The position numbers were made by a program, and so were the translations under genes. DNA of 64,000 nt. Origin: Ureibacillus yapensis. GTDB taxonomy: Bacteria > Bacillota > Bacilli > Bacillales_A > Planococcaceae. The DNA lies in contig NZ_QWEI01000002.1 of assembly GCF_003515775.1 (NCBI RefSeq), forward strand, positions 124,001-188,000. Direction: 5' to 3'. Positions 6,895-16,237 of this stretch are shown here, one piece after another (positions within the stretch are counted from its first letter, which is position 1; every line of letters begins with the position of its first letter). Under the pieces are notes generated by a model. It did not search any database. It worked only from the letters and a program-made list of their open reading frames with translations, and had not been told where the DNA came from.

Positions 6895-8052
6895 TTAAAT
6901 ATGACTTTTCCTTTTAACTAATTCTATTTTTCGCAGTTCGTCGATTGATCTAACCCCCGCTAATTTCATTGTTGTGACAAGTTCATTGTATATATTGGTC
7001 ATTACCCTCTCGACTCCTTGCTCTCCTGCAATAACAAGACCATAGACATATGGTCGACCAATGCAAACTGCATCTGCTCCTAAAGCTAATGCTTTAAATG
7101 CATCAACCCCACTATATATTCCACTATCAAATAGCACTGGTACCTTGCCATTAACATGCTTAACAATATCGGGTAATGCATCTAGACTTCCGATGACACC
7201 GTCTAATTGACGACCTCCATGATTCGAAACAATGAATCCATCAATGCCACTTTCAAGCGCTTTTAATGCATCATTGGGATGTAGGATTCCTTTTAGTAAG
7301 ACTGGTAGATTGGTATACTTTTTAAGTTTTTCTACATGTGCCCATGTTAAGTGAGGATGATGTAAATTCTTTAAAATTCCATCAATATAATTCTCGTAAG
7401 TACCGTTAGTTAGATTCATTTGGAAAATCGGATCATTTATATAATTTCCTTTTGCATAACCTTGGGATATCGGGGAGAAGTTCTGTTTCAAATCTCCTTC
7501 ACGCCACCCCATCGTAGTTGTATCAATAGTCAATATAATCGCTTTATACCCTGCATCTTCTGCTCGAGAGATCATACTTAAGCTTAGTTCTTCATTTACT
7601 GACCAATACACTTGGAAAAACTTAGTGGAATTTGGCGCGACTTGTGCTACTTCTTCAAGCGAATAACTTGAAAGAGTACTTAGTGAATAAGGCATGTTTA
7701 AATTAGAAGCTGCCTTTGCTACAGCCAATTCACCATCAGGATGCTCTAATAAGTTCATCCCTACTGGCGCAAAAATAAACGGTGTGGGATGTGTACGATT
7801 AAATAAAGAAATGCTCGTATTAACTTGTGATGTATCTTTTAATAGTTGCGGAACCAATGAATAACTTTCAAAGGCAATTCGATTATTACGCATTGTTTGT
7901 TCTGAACCAGCGCCACCTCGAATATATTCATAATTTCCTTTTGGTAGCTTTTCTTCAACCATCGCTTCAAGATCTTTGTAAGTAATCGGAAACATCTTTT
8001 CATTATCAGTATCAATTATCTCAATTGATTGATTTTCCATCTTTTTATTCAT
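6895..8052 (-). CDS. FMN-dependent alpha-hydroxyacid oxidase/dehydrogenase (lactate oxidase-like)
   Basis: The 385-residue TIM-barrel flavoenzyme belongs to the lactate oxidase/mandelate dehydrogenase/glycolate oxidase family. The catalytic His-Arg pair is in VSNHGGRQLDG, the phosphate-binding loop in FDSGIYSG, and the terminal FMN segment in GADAVCIGRPYVYGL; the N-terminal YEYIRGGAGSE is also typical. It oxidises an L-2-hydroxy acid to the 2-oxo acid. The neighbouring GlcD-type enzyme would take the D-form, and the AAHS-family transporter next to it would import the acid. The substrate could be lactate, mandelate or a branched 2-hydroxy acid; the sequence does not decide. The first ATG is used, though its ribosome binding site (AGGGG) is close. 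Confidence 0.85.
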   Translation of the reverse strand: MNKKMENQSIEIIDTDNEKMFPITYKDLEAMVEEKLPKGNYEYIRGGAGSEQTMRNNRIAFESYSLVPQLLKDTSQVNTSISLFNRTHPTPFIFAPVGMNLLEHPDGELAVAKAASNLNMPYSLSTLSSYSLEEVAQVAPNSTKFFQVYWSVNEELSLSMISRAEDAGYKAIILTIDTTTMGWREGDLKQNFSPISQGYAKGNYINDPIFQMNLTNGTYENYIDGILKNLHHPHLTWAHVEKLKKYTNLPVLLKGILHPNDALKALESGIDGFIVSNHGGRQLDGVIGSLDALPDIVKHVNGKVPVLFDSGIYSGVDAFKALALGADAVCIGRPYVYGLVIAGEQGVERVMTNIYNELVTTMKLAGVRSIDELRKIELVKRKSHI

Positions 8053-8113
8053 TCCCCTATCTATATCAGGTTACCTATCTATCCTATTCATCAATAAATA
8101 GCATCACAGAATA

Positions 8114-9478
8114 CTAGATTTTCACTTCTACTAGCTGCTCATTTTCAATTTCTTGCATATCCTCTTGTTCATTCGATGATGAGTAAGCGTACTTTTCTTG
8201 AACGAAATAATACAAGATAGAAAATAGTACAGCAGGAATGGCAAATAGTAAGAAGTTTAACTGGAACGGTAAATTTAATGCTAGTAGCATCCCACCAAGT
8301 GATGGACCCAACATCGCACCAATCCGCCCAAATCCAGAGGCGAAACCTAATCCAGAGGCACGTAAATTTGTTGGATAATACAATGTCACATAAGAATTCC
8401 CAACTAATTGCATACCAATTGCAGCAAAACCACTAACAATAATTATTAAACTTACTAAAGGCAAATTCATTGGTATAGCTAATAATGCAATCATGGATGC
8501 TGCGATTAATCCGAATATAATATTCACCTTTCGACCACTTGTACGATCTGCTAGGAAACCACCAACTAATCCTCCAAGCACAGCTCCTAAATTCATAAGG
8601 CCTAAGAATAGAAGACCTGATGCTGTTGTATATCCTGCCGTACGCATTAAATTTGGTAACCATGTATTCAAACCGTACATGACTAATTGGGACAAGATAA
8701 ATGCAAACCAGAATAGTAATGTAGTAAGCATACGTTTATCTTCAAATAATCTTTTTATCTTTGTTTTCTCTTTTTTAGGGAAACCTAGTTGAAATTGGAC
8801 ATTTTCATTTTGTATATTACTAGATTGAATTTTACTTAATACATTCGCCAGTTTACTTTGATTAGAGCGGTAATAAATTTCTGGAGATTCTGGTAAATAT
8901 TTAATCAAAAACGGAAGTGTAATAAGAGGGATAAACCCAATATAAAACATCATTCTCCATCCAAACTCAGGTATGATAGGTATTGCAATAAACGCAGCTA
9001 TCATACCACCAATTGGATTAGCTACTTGAATCATACATAATAGTACATTACGATATTTTTTGGGGAAATATATAGTAGATAGTGCAGCGATATTAGGAAT
9101 AACGCCACCTAATGCAAGACCTGCTAGAAAGCGTAAAGTACCGAAAATGACTGGTGAGTTTGAAAAACCAGCTACACCTGTTAATAAGCAAAATACCACA
9201 AAACTCCAAATGGCTACTTGTTTACGACCAATTTTATCTCCTAAAATACCAAGTAAAATTGTGCCTATCATAACCCCGATATACGTTATACTTCCAAGAA
9301 GTCCAGCCTGTGTTGTTGTAAGTGACCAGTCATTCATTAAACTATTAACAACCGTACCGAAAACAATTAAATCATAACCATCAATTACGATAATAAACCA
9401 AAACCAGAAAACTAAACTAAAGTGATACTTTGTAAGCTTACTTTCTGCCAATGTCTGTGCCACATTAATCGTTGACAT
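8114..9478 (-). CDS. MFS transporter, aromatic acid:H+ symporter (AAHS) family
   Basis: This 454-residue, 12-helix membrane carrier has the AAHS hallmark DGYDLIVFGTV in the first helix, the MFS loop motif GDKIGRKQVA between helices 2 and 3, and GGFLADRTSGRK in the second half. Members import benzoate, 4-hydroxybenzoate, 3-hydroxyphenylpropionate and related acids with protons. The start is placed at the ATG preceded by GGGGG. It is followed on the same strand by the two 2-hydroxyacid oxidases, so it may carry a 2-hydroxy acid such as mandelate or a branched-chain hydroxy acid rather than a benzoate; that is inference. Confidence 0.85.
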   Translation of the reverse strand: MSTINVAQTLAESKLTKYHFSLVFWFWFIIVIDGYDLIVFGTVVNSLMNDWSLTTTQAGLLGSITYIGVMIGTILLGILGDKIGRKQVAIWSFVVFCLLTGVAGFSNSPVIFGTLRFLAGLALGGVIPNIAALSTIYFPKKYRNVLLCMIQVANPIGGMIAAFIAIPIIPEFGWRMMFYIGFIPLITLPFLIKYLPESPEIYYRSNQSKLANVLSKIQSSNIQNENVQFQLGFPKKEKTKIKRLFEDKRMLTTLLFWFAFILSQLVMYGLNTWLPNLMRTAGYTTASGLLFLGLMNLGAVLGGLVGGFLADRTSGRKVNIIFGLIAASMIALLAIPMNLPLVSLIIIVSGFAAIGMQLVGNSYVTLYYPTNLRASGLGFASGFGRIGAMLGPSLGGMLLALNLPFQLNFLLFAIPAVLFSILYYFVQEKYAYSSSNEQEDMQEIENEQLVEVKI

Positions 9479-9684
9479 CCATTTCCCCCTCATTTGTTTT
9501 GATATCCTTGATGGGTCTCGGTGCAATCAGTCACTTTTATCAATACTTTCTGTATTACATAAATCAGCAATTTGTAAATCTAATCAATAATTGACAAAAT
9601 ATTTTGTATATTCAGTAAATTAGAATCAATCGGATCCCTAATCTGAGAATTGTTCAGGTATTTTTTTAGATTGATTACATTAAG

Positions 9685-10464
9685 TTATAATGTTCCTCCT
9701 GATCCTCCATCAATATTCACAGATGTACCTGTTACATAGGATGCAGCATCTGAGGCTAAAAAAGTTATTACTTTAGCTGCTTCTTCTGTATTTCCAACTC
9801 GGCCAAGGGGAATGGTTTTTCCTATTTCTTTTGAGTATTCATCCCAAGTTAAATCAGGCATCTTTTCTCGCCACAATCTATCAACTTGTTCACTTCGTAC
9901 TAACCCAATACAAACCGCATTAACTCTAATATTATATTTGCCCAAATCTCTACTCATCGCTTTTGTTAAAGCAAGACCTGCTGCTCGACTAACGGTTGTA
10001 GGCAAACTAGTAGCTGGTGGTGTTTTAGCTAATACCGCAGATAAATTGATGATTGATCCACCCTTTTGCTTAAGATATGGAACTGCCGCTTTTGAACAAT
10101 TGATGGCACCAAATAATTTTAGATCCAAATCCGATTGCCACAAGTCCGCGTCAACTTCTTCAAAAGAAAGGGTAGCAGATTGACCAGCATTATTAACTAA
10201 AATATCCAATTTCCCGTAATAATTTACTGTCTCATTTATTATGCGAGTACATTCATCTTGTTTTGTTACATCCGCAGAAATAATGAAAACAGACTCTCCT
10301 GTTTGTTCTTTAATTATGTCTGCTGCTCCCTCAAGATTTTGTTTATTTCTCGCTACAATTGCTACCTTCGCACCTTCTTTTACTAATTGGAGTGCCGTAT
10401 AAAATCCGATCCCTTTACTTCCTCCAGTGACTACAGCAACTTTCTCTTTTAAATTTAAGTCCAA
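9685..10464 (-). CDS. Short-chain dehydrogenase/reductase with atypical active site
   Basis: The 259-residue Rossmann protein carries the NAD(P) motif TGGSKGIG, NNAG in strand 4 and a normal C-terminal SDR region (NIRVNAV, DGGSGGT). Where classical SDRs have YSASK, this one reads TTVSRAAG, so the catalytic Tyr is replaced by Thr and the Lys by Arg. The upstream Ser (INLSAV) is present. It may be a degenerate or divergent reductase, or a non-catalytic paralog. TTG is the start, with GGTGG eight bases before it. It stands alone between the transporter and BrnQ, on the same strand. Confidence 0.8.
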   Translation of the reverse strand: MDLNLKEKVAVVTGGSKGIGFYTALQLVKEGAKVAIVARNKQNLEGAADIIKEQTGESVFIISADVTKQDECTRIINETVNYYGKLDILVNNAGQSATLSFEEVDADLWQSDLDLKLFGAINCSKAAVPYLKQKGGSIINLSAVLAKTPPATSLPTTVSRAAGLALTKAMSRDLGKYNIRVNAVCIGLVRSEQVDRLWREKMPDLTWDEYSKEIGKTIPLGRVGNTEEAAKVITFLASDAASYVTGTSVNIDGGSGGTL

Positions 10465-10601
10465 TTAAAACACCACCCCAAAATTAGATTGTTAAAAATC
10501 AATAAAATTAAAAAAATTACCTTTCAACCATCTAGATTCAATCTTTATATATTGGGCTAATTGCTGTCCTTCGCTAATTACGTACAATTATTCCAAATGA
10601 T

Positions 10602-11945
10602 TTAATCTTCTAAAGGTTCGACCTTTTTCGTTAAAAATAATGAAATAATGTAGCCAATTATTGCGCCAATAATGGCTGGTATCAACCAGACGATTCCTGC
10701 ATTATATAAAGGTAATGTGCTCAAAAGATTTTCAATTGGTGAAATACTAATTCCTGCTGCTTTTAAACCATCAAACATACTGATAATCCCTGTAATAGTA
10801 AGTGCAATTGCAAAGACAATACGTGCACTATTAAATAATCGTTCAACTAAAGACAATAAGACTAGCATAATAGCTATTGGATAAACTGCTACTAATACTG
10901 GCACTGATATTGCTATTAGCTTTGTTAACCCCACATTCGAAACGATCGTACTAAAAATGGATAAGATTAAAACAAAAGACTTATATGAAATCCTAGGAAG
11001 TAACGATGTAAGATATTGTGCAGTAGCAGAAACAAGGCCAATTGCTGTTGTCAAACAGGCTACTATGATGGTAATGGATAAAATATAAACACCCGTACTT
11101 CCATATAATAATTTAGAAGCCAATGCTAAAACCGCTCCTCCGTTTTCCTGCACGCCAATTGCCCCCGTACTTGTTGCACCTATATACATTAATAAAATAT
11201 AAACAAAAGCTAATGCTGTGGCTGCCACAATACCTGCAAAAATAGTAGATTTAGAAATTAGACTCTTATCAGTAACCCCTTTTTCTCGCAAAATAGATGT
11301 AATAAAAATCCCGATAATTAATGCACCCATAACATCCATAGTCAGATAACCTTGTATAAAACTTTCACTAAATGCACTTGAACTAAATGTGCCTTGTGGT
11401 TCTGAAATTTCGCTCATCGGTGTTAAAAAGCTTTTCACGCCTAATAGAGCTATAACAATTAATAATACAGGCGTCATGATCTTTCCAATACGATCAACTA
11501 GTTTCGAAGGATTTAAAGATAAAACAGCTGTAATTCCAAAATAGAGCACTGAATAAATCGCTAATGGCCAGATGGTAGAAGCAAAATCTTTAGAAATTAA
11601 CGGTATAACCCCAATTTCAAAAGATGCAGTAGCAGTTCTTGGCATACCAAAGAATGGACCAAGCGCTAAATAAATTATCAGTGTAAAGATAACTGCAAAT
11701 AAAGGGTGCACTTTACTTGCAAGTTGTTGTAAATCTCCACCAGATTTCGCCAATGTGTATACAGCTAATAATGGAAGACCTACCCCCGTAATAATAAATC
11801 CAAGAATAGACCAAAACAATTCTTCACCAGCCATTTGCCCTAGTAATGGTGGAAAAATCACATTACCTGCACCTAAAAACAACGCAAAAAGCATAAAACC
11901 AACTGCCATATTTTCAGTAAAAGATAACTTTCTCCCTTGATGCAT
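10602..11945 (-). CDS. brnQ: Branched-chain amino acid:cation symporter (BrnQ family)
   Basis: The 447-residue, roughly 12-helix carrier has the LIVCS-family opening GFMLFALFLGAGNVIFPP, with FFGMPRTATASFEIG further on. BrnQ proteins import leucine, isoleucine and valine with Na+ or H+. The ATG chosen has AGGAG seven bases upstream; the much longer upstream frame has no such site. Lying beside a leucine-dehydrogenase-like enzyme and the 2-oxoacid dehydrogenase genes, it supplies the substrate for the catabolic block. Confidence 0.9.
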   Translation of the reverse strand: MHQGRKLSFTENMAVGFMLFALFLGAGNVIFPPLLGQMAGEELFWSILGFIITGVGLPLLAVYTLAKSGGDLQQLASKVHPLFAVIFTLIIYLALGPFFGMPRTATASFEIGVIPLISKDFASTIWPLAIYSVLYFGITAVLSLNPSKLVDRIGKIMTPVLLIVIALLGVKSFLTPMSEISEPQGTFSSSAFSESFIQGYLTMDVMGALIIGIFITSILREKGVTDKSLISKSTIFAGIVAATALAFVYILLMYIGATSTGAIGVQENGGAVLALASKLLYGSTGVYILSITIIVACLTTAIGLVSATAQYLTSLLPRISYKSFVLILSIFSTIVSNVGLTKLIAISVPVLVAVYPIAIMLVLLSLVERLFNSARIVFAIALTITGIISMFDGLKAAGISISPIENLLSTLPLYNAGIVWLIPAIIGAIIGYIISLFLTKKVEPLED

Positions 11946-12115
11946 AGCACCAACTCCTTCAATTTGTTTTGAACACAAAATATTGAAGTGAAATCTAGAA
12001 CTTAAATGCATTTTGCAAATGAGAAGAAAATAGTCTACTATATCTTTCATTTGCAAATTGCATCTTAAGAAAATAATTGGTTTTACCATTGGCTCGTCTT
12101 TATTTAATTATTTTA

Positions 12116-13273
12116 TTAAACATTTTCTGCGACATTTATTTTGACTTGATTTGTATCTAAAAATAAAACAGCTGCTTCACGAGGAGAAATATTTTCTTCC
12201 TTGGCTTTTCTTAAGATCCACTCAGTTGTTGAAGAAACTTGGTTGCTTAAATAGTCAAATATTTTATATGCATCAGGACCAATTCCTTTATATAAAATTG
12301 TGCCAAAGAAGCCAGCACCGGCACTGTTTGCAATAAAATCTGGTACGACTAAAATTCCACGATCAAAAAGTTGTTTCTCTGCTTCAATTGTAACTGGAAT
12401 ATTTGCACCTTCGACAATTAATTTAGCTTGAATTTGTGATTCATTCTCGTCATTTATTGCATCTGCTATTGCCGCTGGAATTAATACGTCAACTTCGTAA
12501 GTTAACCAATCAGACCGGTTAGATTGAATATAGTTTTCTGGAATTAAAGAGCGATTGATATTTCCCTTTTCATCTTTTGCTTTTAATAGAAGCTCTACAT
12601 CTAGTCCTTCTGGATTGTAAAGTGTGCCAGACACATCAGAAACCGATACAATTTTTACTTTTGCATTATTTAAATATTTCGCAGTACTTGCACCTACACT
12701 GCCAAATCCTTGAATCGAAACCGTCGCTTCCTCAGGATTCAAACTAATCGATTTAAGTGCTTCTAGCGTAGAGTTTGCCACTCCAAGTCCAGTGACTAAA
12801 TCAGTAATTGTTACACCGTCTACGTTTAAAGATAAAGATTCTTTTAAGTTATTCAAAATTACTTCTTTTGTAGACGAATCCATTCGATATAAAAATGCAT
12901 CTACAGGGGATTCTAGGCCAAGCTGAGTAACGATTCGTACAATGTCCTCCTTAGTTGTTCCCAAATCTTCACTTGCTCCCCATACTTGCTCAAGGAATGG
13001 TTTATGTGCCTCTAAAAAACGATATAAAACGTCTTTACTATCTGCTTTATTTGAAGGGTAATCGATACCTGCTTTTGCACCACCTATTGGCATACCGAGT
13101 CCCATTAATTTCAAAGTCATCGTATGGGCTAAGCGTTGTACCTCTTCTTTTGAAACGCCCTCTTTCATACGAATCCCTCCACCAGCAACACCATCAAACA
13201 CTCGATCAAGCGCTAAATATCCTTTGGCACCTGTAACTGTATCCGTCCATTCAGTAACTAGGAAACTATTCAA
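12116..13273 (-). CDS. Leucine/glutamate dehydrogenase-family amino acid dehydrogenase
   Basis: The 385-residue NAD(P)-dependent enzyme of the Glu/Leu/Phe/Val dehydrogenase family contains GGGIRM, the catalytic-lysine block MPIGGAKAGID near residue 65, and the Rossmann motif QGFGSVG near residue 205. It oxidatively deaminates a branched or other amino acid to the 2-oxo acid. The context (BrnQ behind, branched-chain 2-oxoacid dehydrogenase genes ahead) favours branched-chain amino acids. It is about 20 residues longer than typical leucine dehydrogenases, so the substrate range may differ. The start is TTG behind GAAGGGAG; the nearby ATG runs into a stop after four codons. Confidence 0.85.
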   Translation of the reverse strand: MNSFLVTEWTDTVTGAKGYLALDRVFDGVAGGGIRMKEGVSKEEVQRLAHTMTLKLMGLGMPIGGAKAGIDYPSNKADSKDVLYRFLEAHKPFLEQVWGASEDLGTTKEDIVRIVTQLGLESPVDAFLYRMDSSTKEVILNNLKESLSLNVDGVTITDLVTGLGVANSTLEALKSISLNPEEATVSIQGFGSVGASTAKYLNNAKVKIVSVSDVSGTLYNPEGLDVELLLKAKDEKGNINRSLIPENYIQSNRSDWLTYEVDVLIPAAIADAINDENESQIQAKLIVEGANIPVTIEAEKQLFDRGILVVPDFIANSAGAGFFGTILYKGIGPDAYKIFDYLSNQVSSTTEWILRKAKEENISPREAAVLFLDTNQVKINVAENV

Positions 13274-13357
13274 AATACATTTCTCCCTTCAATGTATCTA
13301 TTTTTCAAAACTTTTTTGTATATAGAAACCAAATTTCTAATTACATTTGCAAGTTCA

Positions 13358-14143
13358 TTACTCTACAATTTGAATCGATACTTTTCCAAAGTAGTCGAAT
13401 TCTGCTTCGTAAAGACCTTTTTCAAGTTTCAATGGATTGATGAATGTGCCAGACGAAACCACCATGCCTTTTTGAATGGTTTTTCCTTCAGAAGCCAATT
13501 TACTTGTTAACCATTCGACTGCGCAAATTGGATTTCCAAGAACAGCAGATGAATCACCTTCTGTAATTTTAATATTATTTAAAAACAAATCAGCGTGAAT
13601 TGAGTCCCATTTTAAATTTGTCGGGATGTGTTGATACTCTCCTAGTACAAGTACGCCTGTTGCTGTATTATCTGCAATCACATCACCAAGCAAAGTCCCT
13701 TTTTCAGGTGGGAACCATTTATCATACCTAGAATCCGGAATTTCAAGTCCTGGAGCAACCATTGCTTTTTCTAAAATTTCATTCTCTTTTGCTCCCATCG
13801 ATAAATCTTCAGTGAATTCAAAAACGAGTTCCATTTCAATTAATGGATAGAAAAGTTCCTTCAAACTTAGCTGTTCTGTCACAATATTCGAATCTAAAAA
13901 AGTACCGTAAGCAGGGGCATTCGTATTTAAGAACATTTGCATCTGCTCATTTGTCATGCTAATTTTATAGCCTTTCAAGCCACTATTTAAGGCTTCGATT
14001 TGCTTCTGAATAAATAAATCTTGTACTTTGTAACCTAATTGCTCAGTTAAAGGTTCAGATGAAATGGTATTTTTAAAATACGGTATGGGTTTCTTATTAA
14101 CAATGGCCCCTTGTAGTTTCTCTACATATTCTAGTAATTCCAT
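13358..14143 (-). CDS. 2-keto-4-pentenoate hydratase family protein (MhpD/XylJ type)
   Basis: The 261-residue member of the hydratase/4-oxalocrotonate decarboxylase superfamily has the metal-ligand glutamates in PLIEMELVFEF and APGLEIPDSRYDKW, then VIADNTATGVLVLG and SSAVLGNP. These enzymes add water to 2-hydroxypenta-2,4-dienoate in aromatic meta-cleavage pathways. It lies 15 bp downstream of E1beta within the 2-oxoacid dehydrogenase operon, an unusual place. The aromatic cluster near 52 kb lacks such a hydratase, so this gene could fill that gap. The ATG follows GGGAGG by eight bases. Confidence 0.8.
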   Translation of the reverse strand: MELLEYVEKLQGAIVNKKPIPYFKNTISSEPLTEQLGYKVQDLFIQKQIEALNSGLKGYKISMTNEQMQMFLNTNAPAYGTFLDSNIVTEQLSLKELFYPLIEMELVFEFTEDLSMGAKENEILEKAMVAPGLEIPDSRYDKWFPPEKGTLLGDVIADNTATGVLVLGEYQHIPTNLKWDSIHADLFLNNIKITEGDSSAVLGNPICAVEWLTSKLASEGKTIQKGMVVSSGTFINPLKLEKGLYEAEFDYFGKVSIQIVE

Positions 14144-14157
14144 TATTGAATCCTCCC

Positions 14158-15135
14158 TTAGCAATTTAGGCTTTCTTCAATGGCTTCACGTAATCTAACA
14201 ACATTCGGTAACCAATCATCTTCGACAGACGCAACAGGATAAGGCGTATCATATCCCGTTACACGTGTAATTGGAGATCTTAATGAAAAGAATGCATGCT
14301 GACTAATATGTGCCGCTATCTCTCCACCAACACCACCTGTTTTCACTGCCTCGTGTACGATGATTAAACGCCCAGTTTTCTCAACGGAAGCAATGATTGT
14401 TTCAAAATCGATTGGATAAATTGTGCGCAAATCAATCACTTCGATTGAAATTCCTTTTTGCAAATATTCATTTGCCACAGACGTTGCGATTGGAACAGTT
14501 GGACCATAAGCAACAATGGTAATTTCATCTCCACTTTGGATAATATTCGCTTTATGCAAAGGTACTGTATACGCTTCACTTGGCACTTCTTCTCGAGACG
14601 CACGGTATAATTTCATTGGTTCTAAAAATAGAACAGGATTTTCATCTCGAATTGCTGATATTAATAGTCCTTTTGCATCGTATGGATTGGATGGCATGAC
14701 TACTTTTAATCCTGGTGTATGGGCAAATAACGCTTCTAAACTATCTGCATGTAGTTCAGGTGTACGGACTCCACCACCAAACGGACTTCGAATAACTAAG
14801 GGAGCTGAAAATCGACCTGCAGAACGGAAACGAACGCGTGCTGCCTGGGCACAGATTTGATCCATCGTTTCGTAAATGAAGCCTAGAAATTGAATTTCAG
14901 CTACTGGTCGCATGTGATTGATCGCTAATCCAACAGAAGCACCGACAATACCTGATTCAGCTAGTGGTGTATCAACTACTCGTTCTTCCCCAAACATGTC
15001 GATTAGTCCATCTGTCGCTCTAAAAACGCCACCATTTTTCCCGATATCTTCTCCAAGTAAAATCACACTTTCATTGTTCTCCATTTCAACCTTTAACGCA
15101 TCTCTAATTGCCTCAACCATCGTTAAATTCGCCAT
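14158..15135 (-). CDS. 2-oxoacid dehydrogenase E1 component, beta subunit
   Basis: The 325-residue E1beta is a transketolase-like protein: MVEAIRDAL start, GEDIGKNGGVFRAT, DTPLAESGIVGASVG and the C-terminal VTGYDTPYP. With E1alpha it binds thiamine diphosphate and decarboxylates 2-oxo acids onto the lipoyl group of E2. The second ATG has GGGAG nine bases upstream and is preferred; the first ATG overlaps the E1alpha stop codon. Gene order E1alpha-E1beta-(hydratase) with E2 upstream and an amino acid dehydrogenase downstream suggests a branched-chain 2-oxoacid dehydrogenase. It could be called bkdAB or pdhB; the sequence alone does not separate these. Confidence 0.9.
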   Translation of the reverse strand: MANLTMVEAIRDALKVEMENNESVILLGEDIGKNGGVFRATDGLIDMFGEERVVDTPLAESGIVGASVGLAINHMRPVAEIQFLGFIYETMDQICAQAARVRFRSAGRFSAPLVIRSPFGGGVRTPELHADSLEALFAHTPGLKVVMPSNPYDAKGLLISAIRDENPVLFLEPMKLYRASREEVPSEAYTVPLHKANIIQSGDEITIVAYGPTVPIATSVANEYLQKGISIEVIDLRTIYPIDFETIIASVEKTGRLIIVHEAVKTGGVGGEIAAHISQHAFFSLRSPITRVTGYDTPYPVASVEDDWLPNVVRLREAIEESLNC

Positions 15136-15140
15136 CGTTT

Positions 15141-16223
15141 TCATCTCCCTTCCGCAGTACGTTTCTCAACTTCTATTTTTTGTTCTAATAGATTAGCATG
15201 TGGTTGATCATACACATGATCAAAACTCGTAGCTAATGGTTCGGCGACAATTTTTTCAGCTTTTTCAATTTCAGTACTAATTTCAAGTTCTAATTTTTGA
15301 CGTAATTGCTGTTCCGATTCTTCTGTTAATAAGCCTTGATTTTGTAAGAACTTTTTATATCGAATTAACGGTTCTTTCTCATCGACCCATTGCGTCACTT
15401 CTGTTTGTTCACGATATTTTTTTGGATCATCTGCCGTTGTATGGGGTCCTATTCGGTACGTAACAGCTTCTATTAATGTTGGCCCTCCTCCATTTCTCGC
15501 ATGTTCAACCGCTTCTAAAGTTGCTTTATAGACAGCTAAAACATCATTTCCATCAACTCGAATATTTTTCATATCATAGGCGATTGCCTTTTGAGCAATC
15601 GTTTTCGTCGCCATTTGTTTCTCGATTGGGACACTAATTGCCCATTGGTTATTTTGACAGAAGAAAACCACTGGTAATTGCAAAACAGATGCAAAATTTA
15701 ATCCTTCATGAAAATCACCTTGAGATGTTGCCCCATCGCCGAAATAACTGATCGTTACATCTTGTTCTTTTCGAATTTTACTTGCCCACGCACAACCCGC
15801 TGCTTGTGGAATTTGTCCTCCAATTATGATTTGAACAGGTAATACTTTTACATCTTCTGGTGGGCTGCCCCCTTGTAAAAAACCTTTCAAATATAAAACA
15901 AGTTGCTCAATTGGCATGCCATGTACCAGGCAAGAACCTATATCTCGATAGCTTGGGAACATCCAATCGCTCTTTTTTAAGGCAAAGGCACTTCCTATTT
16001 GTGAAGCCTCTTGCCCACTATAAGGTGCAAATGTACCAATCCGACCTTGTCTTTGCATTTTTAATAGTCTTTCATCGAGTAAACGGGCTTTTAACATCCA
16101 TTCATACATTTCAAGGAGAAGTTCTGACGACAGGTTTAAATCATTTAACTGCTGGTCATCCACTTCACCAGTTGACTTAATGATTTGATGGTACGGAGCA
16201 TTGATTTCATCTAATATTTGCAT
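15141..16223 (-). CDS. 2-oxoacid dehydrogenase E1 component, alpha subunit
   Basis: The 360-residue thiamine-diphosphate subunit shows the ThDP motif GDGATSQGDFHEGLNFASV ending in NNQWAIS, and a C-terminal TYRIGPHTTADDP phosphorylation-loop region. It pairs with the adjacent E1beta, which starts within its stop codon. Substrate identity is inferred from context: amino acid dehydrogenase, BrnQ and acyl-CoA dehydrogenase genes lie on both sides, pointing to branched-chain 2-oxo acids. No E3 gene is present in the window, so dihydrolipoamide dehydrogenase must be shared with another complex. Confidence 0.9.
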   Translation of the reverse strand: MQILDEINAPYHQIIKSTGEVDDQQLNDLNLSSELLLEMYEWMLKARLLDERLLKMQRQGRIGTFAPYSGQEASQIGSAFALKKSDWMFPSYRDIGSCLVHGMPIEQLVLYLKGFLQGGSPPEDVKVLPVQIIIGGQIPQAAGCAWASKIRKEQDVTISYFGDGATSQGDFHEGLNFASVLQLPVVFFCQNNQWAISVPIEKQMATKTIAQKAIAYDMKNIRVDGNDVLAVYKATLEAVEHARNGGGPTLIEAVTYRIGPHTTADDPKKYREQTEVTQWVDEKEPLIRYKKFLQNQGLLTEESEQQLRQKLELEISTEIEKAEKIVAEPLATSFDHVYDQPHANLLEQKIEVEKRTAEGR

Positions 16224-16237
16224 TCAATTCCCTCCCC

